Origin: Methanobacteriota archaeon
GTDB taxonomy: Archaea > Halobacteriota > Methanocellia > Methanocellales > Methanocellaceae
Reading direction: 5' to 3'
DNA: 5,552 nt
Assembly: GCA_023436075.1 (NCBI GenBank)
Contig: JAEZKS010000227.1
Span: forward strand, 1 to 5,552
The notes beneath the pieces are model-generated. The model did no database searches. It saw only the letters and a list, made by a program, of their open reading frames with translations, and was not told where the DNA came from. The position numbers and the translations under genes were made by a program. This document shows, piece by piece, positions 1 to 4,573 of the stretch (positions are counted from its first letter, which is position 1; each line of letters starts with the position of its first letter).

Positions 1-531
1 GTGGCCAAGGTTAGGCTTGCCGTTGTTCTGGCTGGAGTTCCACAGGCCTTCGTTCGAGTCGATGCTGTAGCCGGTGCCCTTGTAGGGCGTGAGCACGTCG
101 TACTGGACGTGATCGAACACGAAAAACTCGAGTTCAGGGCCCATATAGCTTGTATCGGCCACGCCGGTATCGACAAGGTAATCCTGCGCCTTCTTCGCAA
201 TGTACCTCGGATCGTTTTCGTAGGTCTTGAGGCGTTCCGGTTCCTTCACGTCACAGATGAGCGATAGCGTCGGCTCTTTGACGAACGGGTCGACGAACGC
301 CGTCGCCGCATCGGGCACCAGCAGCATGTCGCTTTCCTCGATGCCCTGGAACCCGCGGATGCTCGATCCGTCGAAGCCTGTGCCGTACTTGAACACATCC
401 TCGTCCAACTCCGTTATGGGATGCGTCTTATGTTGCCAGACTCCGGGAACGTCGACGAACTTGTAGTCTACATACTTGATCTTTTTACTTTTTATCAGGT
501 CGTTAACCGTTTGAATATTCTCCGAAGGCAG
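1..531 (-). CDS. glnA: Type I glutamine synthetase, N-terminal part (runs off left edge)
   Basis: Glutamine synthetase makes glutamine from glutamate, ammonia and ATP in the cytoplasm. 177 codons are present, roughly the first 40% of a usual ~450-470 residue type I enzyme. Visible landmarks are the N-terminal beta-grasp strand KYVDYKFVDVPG (about residues 19-30), the catalytic loop FDGSS (53-57), GIEESDM (63-69), and metal-ligand region GPELEFFVFD (131-140; Glu133 and Glu135). The DPRYIAKKAQDYL helix, GVADT and GLWNSS match the bacterial E. coli-like (GSI-beta) subtype better than the shorter alpha type usual in euryarchaea; this is judged by eye. The window ends at NLGH, before the adenylylation region, so that control cannot be assessed. 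No ATG, GTG or TTG lies in frame between the upstream TAG and residue 42. The start is placed at CTG 531-529 because GGAGGGG (543-537) ends 5 nt before it and the resulting N-terminus has family length. A fluoride riboswitch lies upstream. Confidence 0.93.
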   Translation of the reverse strand, partial: MPSENIQTVNDLIKSKKIKYVDYKFVDVPGVWQHKTHPITELDEDVFKYGTGFDGSSIRGFQGIEESDMLLVPDAATAFVDPFVKEPTLSLICDVKEPERLKTYENDPRYIAKKAQDYLVDTGVADTSYMGPELEFFVFDHVQYDVLTPYKGTGYSIDSNEGLWNSSQNNGKPNLGH

Positions 532-536
532 TGAAA

Positions 537-543
537 CCCCTCC
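537..543 (-). promoter_or_regulatory. Shine-Dalgarno site that sets the CTG start of glnA
   Basis: On the minus strand GGAGGGG is followed by TTTCA and then the in-frame CTG. This is the only strong ribosome site near the 5' end of the frame. A competing ATG at 566-564 opens a 23-codon frame that overlaps the glnA start out of frame and matches nothing I recognise. Confidence 0.6.
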
Positions 544-548
544 AATGT

Positions 549-598
549 CGGTGTCTTGCAGCTCATACGATTGCTAATACGGCAAGCCGGAGACACCG
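549..598 (-). promoter_or_regulatory. Long-range stem in the glnA leader
   Basis: CGGTGTCT and AGACACCG form an 8-bp perfect inverted repeat (arms 591-598 and 549-556) around a 34-nt loop. The stem can continue by GCA/TGC pairs after a bulge. In the glnA transcript it sits between the riboswitch aptamer and the Shine-Dalgarno site, with its base 5 nt before that site. No U-run follows, so it does not look like a terminator; it may be part of the expression platform. The loop contains GAGCT (564-560), which could pair with AGCTT of the aptamer pseudoknot strand (614-610). Confidence 0.5.
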
Positions 599-605
599 GT
601 TTAAA

Positions 606-662
606 ACAGAAGCTATCAGCCACGCGGCGGTTTTGCTGTTAGCAAGGCGAGCTTCATCGCCC
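606..662 (-). ncRNA. Fluoride riboswitch (crcB motif) in the glnA leader
   Basis: Read on the minus strand: P1 is GGCG (661-658) with CGCC (649-646), enclosing the 8-nt loop ATGAAGCT. The loop bases GAAGCT (655-650) are perfectly complementary to AGCTTC (614-609), the family pseudoknot. P3 is GCC-GCGT-GGC (628-619), followed by the conserved TGAT turn. Between P1 and AACC is an extra small hairpin, TTGCT-AAC-AGCAA (645-633), absent from the copy at 1332. The order and short motifs match the published Thermotoga petrophila and Pseudomonas syringae fluoride aptamers as I remember them. The aptamer begins about 27 nt after a TATA-like box, so the RNA probably starts at its 5' edge. Fluoride binding normally turns the downstream gene on. 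Its target here is glutamine synthetase. Confidence 0.9.
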
Positions 663-680
663 GATCAAAATATAGGAGCA

Positions 681-700
681 AGTATTAAATATAACTTTCC
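681..700 (-). promoter_or_regulatory. Archaeal BRE/TATA promoter of glnA
   Basis: The minus strand reads GGAAAG (BRE-like) then TTATATTTA (694-686). Its centre is about 27 nt before the first G of the riboswitch P1, the spacing expected between a TATA box and the RNA start in archaea. A weaker alternative, TATATT, lies at 673-668 but would start the RNA inside the aptamer. Confidence 0.6.
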
Positions 701-714
701 GGTAAATCATTTCC
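701..714 (-). promoter_or_regulatory. Possible NrpR-type nitrogen operator
   Basis: The minus strand reads GGAA-ATGATT-TACC, directly abutting the BRE of the glnA promoter. It combines one half each of the NrpR operators reported for Methanococcus (GGAA-N6-TTCC) and Methanosarcina (GGTA-N6-TACC). Position and target gene fit a nitrogen repressor, but the motif is short and imperfect and no regulator gene is in view. Confidence 0.35.
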
Positions 715-800
715 GTCATTATTTACAGGTTTGCCTGCAATCCTCCGCACTATATAGCTATTCGAAGCTCGCTTAGGACGACTGGCTGCCATCTGTATTG

Positions 801-820
801 GAGTATAGGAGTATAGGAGG
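801..820 (+). repeat. Tandem octamer GAGTATAG x2
   Basis: GAGTATAG occurs twice head to tail (801-808 and 809-816) and is followed by GAGG, a partial third unit. It is short and lies in the empty intergenic region; replication slippage is a sufficient explanation. Confidence 0.6.
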
Positions 821-1028
821 ATTAAGCCCTTATCAGCTTAAATTCCTACTGGCAACACAGCCTGTATCCGCGGGCGCCGTTTTGCTATTATTACTGTCAG
901 AGTCAGGCGATTTGTAACGCATAGACGGAGGAAGCACTGATAGGAAACCTGGCAGGGACGTACCCACGACGGCGAGTTAAGCCAGCCAGCCGTTCCTCTG
1001 TTGTTCCATATCAACACAAACGCCTCTG

Positions 1029-1097
1029 TTTAGCATTTTTCTGTCTGACGATTGCTAAATACTTTAGTACTATAGTAATAGGGAGCCAAAAATGGCT
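1029..1097. repeat. Cluster of short inverted repeats in AT-rich DNA
   Basis: Three dyads lie close together: TTTAGCA (1029-1035) with TGCTAAA (1053-1059); the perfect palindrome TACTATAGTA (1068-1077); and AGCCA-AAAA-TGGCT (1084-1097). A looser AT-rich pair, TTTTGAAAATAG (1099-1110) and CTATTTTAAAAG (1154-1165), follows. They could be regulator sites or an RNA, but AT-rich sequence makes such dyads common by chance. Confidence 0.4.
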
Positions 1098-1270
1098 GTT
1101 TTGAAAATAGGCACTAATTAGGCCTGATAAGATTTGATATGCTCGATTTGGCACTATTTTAAAAGAGACAATACTTATTTTTTACAAGATTTTGAATAAA
1201 TACATCTTGCACCGCGGATAAAGCCAACGTTGCCGCTTTTAAGGAGACGTAAACGTCCCGTGAATAAATC

Positions 1271-1288
1271 GAGGAAAAGTATTTTTAC
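1271..1288 (+). promoter_or_regulatory. Probable promoter of the antiporter operon
   Basis: GAGGAAAA (BRE-like) precedes AGTATTTTTA (1279-1288). The expected RNA start is near 1311, about 20 nt before the riboswitch P1. Other AT-rich boxes further upstream are possible alternatives. Confidence 0.45.
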
Positions 1289-1331
1289 ATTCTCTATTGA
1301 AACATGACTCTGGAGTATATGGAATAATCGC

Positions 1332-1379
1332 AGGCGATGGAGTCCGCCTTAAACCGCTTGTCAGCTAATGACTCCTACC
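1332..1379 (+). ncRNA. Fluoride riboswitch (crcB motif) of the antiporter operon
   Basis: P1 is AGGCG (1332-1336) with CGCCT (1345-1349), around the 8-nt loop ATGGAGTC. Loop bases GGAGTC (1339-1344) pair perfectly with GACTCC (1370-1375) as the pseudoknot. The joining strand TTAAACC leads to P3 GCT-TGTC-AGC (1356-1365), then TAAT and CTCCTACC. This is the most canonical of the three copies and closely follows the Pseudomonas syringae aptamer order (GGCGAUGG, CGCC, UAAAC, GCU, AGC, UAAU). Downstream, CTACC (1375-1379) can pair with GGTGG (1389-1393), hiding the ribosome site of the antiporter. That pairing shares C1375 with the pseudoknot, so control at translation initiation is plausible. Confidence 0.92.
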
Positions 1380-1386
1380 CGGTAAA

Positions 1387-1393
1387 GAGGTGG
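1387..1393 (+). promoter_or_regulatory. Shine-Dalgarno site that decides the antiporter start
   Basis: GAGGTGG ends 3 nt before ATG 1397 and matches the archaeal anti-SD well. The alternative ATG at 1337 has no ribosome site and lies inside the riboswitch, so this element selects 1397. Confidence 0.85.
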
Positions 1394-1396
1394 CAC

Positions 1397-2545
1397 ATGC
1401 AAGCGGATATTACTCCACTACTTGTAGGGCTATTGATCTTCGTTGCGAGCCTTGTATCGCTCAGGCTCGGATTATCAGTCGCTATCATCGAAATTCTGCT
1501 CGGGGCAGCCGTAGGCAACACGGGAATGCTGCAAGCCGAGGGCTGGATGACGCTCCTGGCCGGCTTAGGCGGCATCGTCCTTACTTTCCTGGCCGGGACC
1601 GAGATCGATATCGGACTGATGCGAGAGAAGTTCAAAGAGAGCTTCCTGATCGGGCTATCGTCGTTTCTGCTGCCGTTCGCAGGCGTTTTCATGTTCACGT
1701 ATTTTGTCGTCGGCTGGGGGCTATCCGCCTCGCTGATCGCCGGGACTGCGCTTTCCACGACGTCGCTAGCTGTAGTCTATTCCGTCCTCGTCGAGACCGG
1801 GCTGTCACGTACACAGATCGGCAAGATCATCATGGCGTCCACTTTTGTTACAGATATGGGCACCGCACTCGCGCTCAGTGTTCTATTCATCAAGCCGACA
1901 GCGTACACTGCGATCTTCATCGTCGTCTCACTGGCCGTCATCGTCATTGCCATGAGGTTTTCTCACCTGGTGTTCCACAACCCGCTCTTGAATAACAAGG
2001 TGATCGAGCCCGAGATCAAATATGTGTTCCTGCTGTTGCTGATCTTCCAGTTCTTCGCTAATCTTGGCGACGGCCATGCTGTGCTGCCTGCCTTCGTCCT
2101 TGGTCTCCTCATGTCGAAGCACTTCAACGAGACGAAGGAGTCCAGAGAGGTCAGGAACCGGCTGCGAACCGTGGCCTACGCTATCATCACTCCCGTATTC
2201 TTCATCGTAGGGGGCCTGAATGTGTCGGTACCGTTAATCATGAGTGGTCTCCTGCTCTTTCTCGTCCTGTTCGCTCTCAAGCTCCTGATGAAATTTGTCG
2301 GCGTGTACTTCCTGGCGAAGAAGTACATCCCCGACGGGTCCGTCTATACCACACTGCTCATGAGCACCGGCCTCACGTTCGGCACTATCGCCAGCGCTTT
2401 CGGCCTGACGTCAGGCATCATCGATCAGGTCCAGTACTCGATCGTAGTCGGAGTGGTCGTGGCCAGTGCCGTAATACCGACCTTTATCGCCCAGCAGTGG
2501 TTCCGGCCAGTGCATTCAGAGGACAGAGTGGATATCAGGGGTTGA
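1397..2545 (+). CDS. CPA2-family cation/proton antiporter (NapA/Kef-like membrane domain)
   Basis: A 382-residue, strongly hydrophobic inner-membrane protein with about a dozen membrane segments and short loops, the size of a CPA2 transport domain without a regulatory tail. Family marks are FLAGTEID (64-71), the unwound-helix segment STTSLAVV (120-127), VLVETG (130-135), the ion-site Asp153 in FVTDMGTALALS, PVFFIVGGLN, and a lysine-bearing late helix. The residue before Asp153 is Thr152. Electrogenic NapA/NhaA proteins have Asp there, electroneutral relatives Asn and Kef proteins Gln, so ion choice and charge balance cannot be assigned. A longer frame from 1337 is rejected because that ATG is in the riboswitch. 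A fluoride riboswitch lies directly upstream, and the next gene follows after 4 nt. Antiporters of this class are, from memory, among the genes reported under fluoride riboswitches. It probably supports ion or pH balance during fluoride stress; direct fluoride export is possible but unproven. Confidence 0.9.
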   Translation: MQADITPLLVGLLIFVASLVSLRLGLSVAIIEILLGAAVGNTGMLQAEGWMTLLAGLGGIVLTFLAGTEIDIGLMREKFKESFLIGLSSFLLPFAGVFMFTYFVVGWGLSASLIAGTALSTTSLAVVYSVLVETGLSRTQIGKIIMASTFVTDMGTALALSVLFIKPTAYTAIFIVVSLAVIVIAMRFSHLVFHNPLLNNKVIEPEIKYVFLLLLIFQFFANLGDGHAVLPAFVLGLLMSKHFNETKESREVRNRLRTVAYAIITPVFFIVGGLNVSVPLIMSGLLLFLVLFALKLLMKFVGVYFLAKKYIPDGSVYTTLLMSTGLTFGTIASAFGLTSGIIDQVQYSIVVGVVVASAVIPTFIAQQWFRPVHSEDRVDIRG

Positions 2546-2549
2546 TGAG

Positions 2550-3065
2550 ATGGCAGATAAGTTTGTCGTGGGTTGCTATGGCATCGTATTCGACGGCGGG
2601 CATCTTTTGATGGTCAGGCAGCAGTCGGGGCTGTGGGCGAAAAAGTGGACGTTGCCCGGCGGCATGATGAAAACAGGCGATAGCTTCGAAAAATGTGTCG
2701 AAAACGAAATTTTACTGAAAACAGCGTGCCGGGTAAAGGCGAGGAAATGGATAATGACGACACCCTACAATACAAACGGGTCTTTATTCGAGAAGCACAT
2801 CATAATCGTTTTTTATCTCTGCAGCCTGATTGAAAAGCCTGATACTTATCGCAATGATGACTCAATCGTATGGGCGGGCAAAGAAGGATTTGATAAAATG
2901 TGCGAGAGTGGCTTGATACCAGTTCAAGTCCTCAATGCCATATCGGCAATAGATCCGAAGAAAGAGAGAACGTGGCACCGGAATGGCGGTCCGGCCTCCA
3001 TGTCGCCTACATTAAACGGCTTAAAACTGATGCAATCGATCAGGCAGCCGAAGCTTAAGCCATAA
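2550..3065 (+). CDS. Nudix-fold protein with degenerate catalytic box
   Basis: 171 residues, beginning 4 nt after the antiporter stop with a ribosome site resembling AGGAGGTGAT (2537-2546), so very likely co-transcribed and under the same riboswitch. The N-terminal ~135 residues align without large gaps to Nudix 2 at 3225: shared KFVV, CYGIV, LLMVRQ, LPGG, CVE, CRVKA, FEK, FYLC. The Nudix box (38-60) should read GX5EX7REUXEEXGU. Here the positions are Gly38, Asp44, Asn52, Glu53, Leu56, Lys57 and Ala59, so the Arg, both metal-binding glutamates of the EE pair and the second Gly are lost. Hydrolysis by the usual mechanism is unlikely. The reading frame is intact. Codons are more A/T-rich than in the neighbours, especially around 2690-2880, which suggests relaxed selection. 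It could be a binding or regulatory pseudoenzyme, or a decaying duplicate. The C-terminal ~35 residues have no counterpart in the sister. Confidence 0.85.
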   Translation: MADKFVVGCYGIVFDGGHLLMVRQQSGLWAKKWTLPGGMMKTGDSFEKCVENEILLKTACRVKARKWIMTTPYNTNGSLFEKHIIIVFYLCSLIEKPDTYRNDDSIVWAGKEGFDKMCESGLIPVQVLNAISAIDPKKERTWHRNGGPASMSPTLNGLKLMQSIRQPKLKP

Positions 3066-3093
3066 AACATGATCGTAAATCGCGTGCATAGTA

Positions 3094-3108
3094 GCAAAGC
3101 TATAAATA
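3094..3108 (+). promoter_or_regulatory. TATA promoter of the Nudix 2 operon
   Basis: CTATAAATA (3100-3108) is preceded by AGCAAAG as a possible BRE. The box centre is about 27 nt before GG at 3131, where P1 of the riboswitch begins, so this promoter fires just in front of the aptamer and makes Nudix 2 transcriptionally separate from Nudix 1. Confidence 0.65.
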
Positions 3109-3127
3109 AAAATGCGAGACTGATGAT

Positions 3128-3195
3128 CATGGTGATGAAGCTCACCGTGCTTTTATGCAAAACCGCCGCGAGGCAATGCGACTGATAGCTTCTAC
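3128..3195 (+). ncRNA. Fluoride riboswitch (crcB motif) of Nudix 2
   Basis: P1 is GGTG (3131-3134) with CACC (3143-3146), extendable outward by C3128-A3129-T3130 with G3147-T3148-G3149. The loop ATGAAGCT contains GAAGCT (3137-3142), perfectly complementary to AGCTTC (3187-3192). As in the glnA copy there is an inserted small hairpin, here TGC-TTTTAT-GCA, leading into AAAACCGCCGCG. That 14-nt segment (with its leading GC) and CTGATAGCTTCT are identical in both, so these two aptamers are close relatives. P3 is irregular: either GCC-GCGA-GGC plus an extra AATGCGA, or an outer CGC/GCG pair. For the expression platform, AGCTT (3187-3191) can alternatively pair with GAGCT (3213-3217), which overlaps the ribosome site GGAG (3210-3213) and excludes the pseudoknot. 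Confidence 0.9.
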
Positions 3196-3224
3196 ACGAA
3201 ACCCGTTCGGGAGAGCTGGTCTTC

Positions 3225-3707
3225 ATGGTAGAGAAATTCGTCGTGGCGTGTTATGGTATCGTATTGCTTGACGGTTGCCTGCTGATGGTCCGGCAGGGTA
3301 AAGGTCACTGGGCAGGCCGATGGATTCTGCCAGGCGGCAAGCTGGAAGCTGGCGAGAGCCTGGAATCATGTGTCGAGCGGGAAATCCGCGAGGAGACCGG
3401 TTGCAGGGTAAAAGCGATCCGGCAGCTGGCGACAGTCTCATCCTATAGTCCGGACTCGCCCTTCGAGAAGCAGGTTGTCCTCCTCTTCTATCTATGCCGA
3501 CATGTCGAGGGAGAGCCGATGACTGGAGACGGGGTAACGGCGGCGGCACAGATCGACGAGGAGCAGTTCACCCGACTGGCCGTTAATGAAGTGGTGCCGC
3601 AGCAGGTCTTTAACGCAGTATCGTCAGTGTGCCTGGACACTTCGCGCTCTCCCGGGGTCTTCTTCAGCTTCGCGAAGCCGAGAGACGAGCCACTGCAGGT
3701 GAAATGA
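3225..3707 (+). CDS. Nudix hydrolase with intact catalytic box
   Basis: 160 residues; the Nudix fold spans about residues 1-135. The box at 38-60 matches GX5EX7REUXEEXGU exactly: Gly38, Glu44, Arg52, Glu53, Glu56, Glu57, Gly59. Enzymes of this family use Mg or Mn held by these glutamates to split nucleoside diphosphates linked to another group. The substrate cannot be named from sequence; compact proteins of this type include NTP-cleaning and ADP-sugar enzymes. A leading GGAG (3210-3213) lies 11 nt before ATG 3225 and falls within the riboswitch expression platform. Nudix 1, just upstream, is a paralog from tandem duplication. The next gene starts on the base after this stop codon. Induction by fluoride fits a metal-dependent phosphoanhydride enzyme, either to replace an inhibited activity or to clear by-products; this is inference. 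Confidence 0.92.
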   Translation: MVEKFVVACYGIVLLDGCLLMVRQGKGHWAGRWILPGGKLEAGESLESCVEREIREETGCRVKAIRQLATVSSYSPDSPFEKQVVLLFYLCRHVEGEPMTGDGVTAAAQIDEEQFTRLAVNEVVPQQVFNAVSSVCLDTSRSPGVFFSFAKPRDEPLQVK

Positions 3708-4547
3708 GTGTCCGAAATGCAGATTGGAGCGCTTATTGATGCCAACGCGCTTGCCAGGTACTTCCAGACCCGGCAGAATCCCGACGGCGGCTTCTGTTAC
3801 TACAGCCTGGACGAGTCAGGCCTCAGCGATACATGCTATGCTGTGCTTTGCCTGCGCGCCATCAGGCGAAATCCGGAGAATGATCGTGTTGCGGATTATC
3901 TTCGCTCGCGCCAGTTAGCCAACGGAGGCTTCCGCAACATATATGCGGCATGGTTTACTCTCGCAGGGCTGGCGGCCCTCGGCGAGCATGTCGACAGGGA
4001 CCCGTTGGAGTACGTATTGGCCATGTGCAAAAAGCACCAGGTTCACGAGAAAGGGTACATCGAGGCCGAGAGCAGTTTCGAGTCGACCTTTTACCTTGCC
4101 GATACGCTATGTATGCTTGGCCTGAAGAGCGAGTGCAAGGCCCTCAGTGAGAAGCTGACCCCCTACATAAAAGAGGATGGCAGCATCGGCGCTGTAAACC
4201 CGGGACTGGCATCCACGTATTTTGGCCTTGCCGTTTTGCAGCGTGCGGGAATTCCTTACGATAATGCAGAGAAGACCACCAGGTGGGCCTGCGAACTTGC
4301 GCTTCACGATGGTGGGTTCTCTAAGAAGCCTCTGACCAGGCTCGCGTTCATGGACGAAACATACTATGGCCTTCAAATCTTCCGACTGCTTGGCGCACGG
4401 CCTCCGTTCGTGGATGGCATGGCGCGTTTCGTGACCGGCTGCCAGAACGATAATGGCGGCTTTCGGAGGGCGCTGGCATCCGGCATCTCGGGGTTCGAGA
4501 CGTCATACTATGCCCTGGAATCGTTGAAGGTCGTGATTAACATTTAA
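3708..4547 (+). CDS. Prenyltransferase/squalene-cyclase-repeat protein, function unknown
   Basis: 279 residues, starting at GTG 3708 immediately after the TGA of Nudix 2. AGGTGA (3697-3702) inside the Nudix gene ends 5 nt before GTG, so translation is probably coupled; ATG 3717 is a less well placed alternative. The protein consists of about six alpha-alpha repeats, each with a Gly-rich turn and a helix ending in a Tyr/Leu pattern. Examples are QNPDGGFCYYS with SDTCYAVLCL (23-49), ANGGFRN (71-77), ESTFYLADTL (125-134), ASTYFGLAVL (168-177), HDGGFSKKP with DETYYGLQIF (200-225), and QNDNGGFRR with ETSYYALESL (246-273). This suggests a toroid like the beta subunit of protein prenyltransferases or a terpene cyclase. 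No cyclase DxDD motif is present. The usual zinc His position of prenyltransferases, after the GG-KP turn, reads MDETYY, so standard prenyl transfer is doubtful. It is soluble, with no signal peptide. Its operon place suggests a partner of the Nudix enzyme or of isoprenoid diphosphate chemistry, but that is a guess. Confidence 0.82.
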   Translation: MSEMQIGALIDANALARYFQTRQNPDGGFCYYSLDESGLSDTCYAVLCLRAIRRNPENDRVADYLRSRQLANGGFRNIYAAWFTLAGLAALGEHVDRDPLEYVLAMCKKHQVHEKGYIEAESSFESTFYLADTLCMLGLKSECKALSEKLTPYIKEDGSIGAVNPGLASTYFGLAVLQRAGIPYDNAEKTTRWACELALHDGGFSKKPLTRLAFMDETYYGLQIFRLLGARPPFVDGMARFVTGCQNDNGGFRRALASGISGFETSYYALESLKVVINI

Positions 4548-4558
4548 TATCATTGCGA

Positions 4559-4569
4559 GGTATAAAATA
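4559..4569 (+). promoter_or_regulatory. TATA-like box before enolase
   Basis: GGTATAAAATA is a good TATA match in the 40-nt gap between the repeat protein and enolase. However, an RNA starting the normal ~27 nt downstream would begin at or just after the enolase start codon and lose its ribosome site. It is therefore either a weak or leaderless promoter, or not used, with enolase read from the upstream operon. Confidence 0.35.
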
Positions 4570-4573
4570 GGAC

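Larger units (their letters stand above)
715..1270. other. Intergenic region without a supportable gene
   Basis: Between the divergent glnA and antiporter promoters I see no frame with a ribosome site, a recognisable product or coding character. The region becomes AT-rich after about 1020. It holds a tandem octamer (801-816), several short dyads (1029-1097) and a dyad GACGT-AA-ACGTC (1246-1257) shortly before the antiporter promoter. No tRNA, rRNA, CRISPR or transposon end was seen. Confidence 0.6.

Noticed and set aside
1..466. Plus-strand frames of 79-88 codons over glnA.
   Set aside because: They are shadows of the glutamine synthetase gene on the other strand, whose translation matches the family throughout.
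549..598. The 8-bp stem in the glnA leader as an intrinsic terminator.
   Set aside because: No U-run follows on the minus strand; the stem is followed directly by the ribosome site.
531..776. 81-codon plus-strand reading frame over the glnA leader.
   Set aside because: It is antisense to the riboswitch and promoter, has no ribosome site and no recognisable protein character.
754..800. GAAGCTCGCTT (763-773) resembling the loop and P1 strand of the glnA aptamer.
   Set aside because: The first strand of P1 and all later aptamer parts are missing; an approximately ten-base match is not enough.
869..893. Minus-strand GCAAAACGGCG...CGCGG resembling the GCAAAACCGCCGCG part of two riboswitches.
   Set aside because: No P1 or AUG loop lies before it and no pseudoknot strand after it, so similarity is limited to one short segment.
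906..950. Possible fourth fluoride aptamer on the plus strand (GGCG, 8-nt loop, CGC, ATAGAC, then CTGATAGG).
   Set aside because: The order and spacing look tempting, but P1 has only three pairs, the loop ATTTGTAA does not start ATG, it has no complement to form the pseudoknot, P3 is not convincing and no gene follows. At best a relic.
1337..1396. First 20 codons of the long antiporter frame as protein.
   Set aside because: This is riboswitch sequence with perfect P1 and pseudoknot pairing, and the better ribosome site belongs to ATG 1397.
3066..3093. A terminator after Nudix 1.
   Set aside because: No stem with a T-run is visible; the separate promoter at 3100 is the only evidence of a transcription break.
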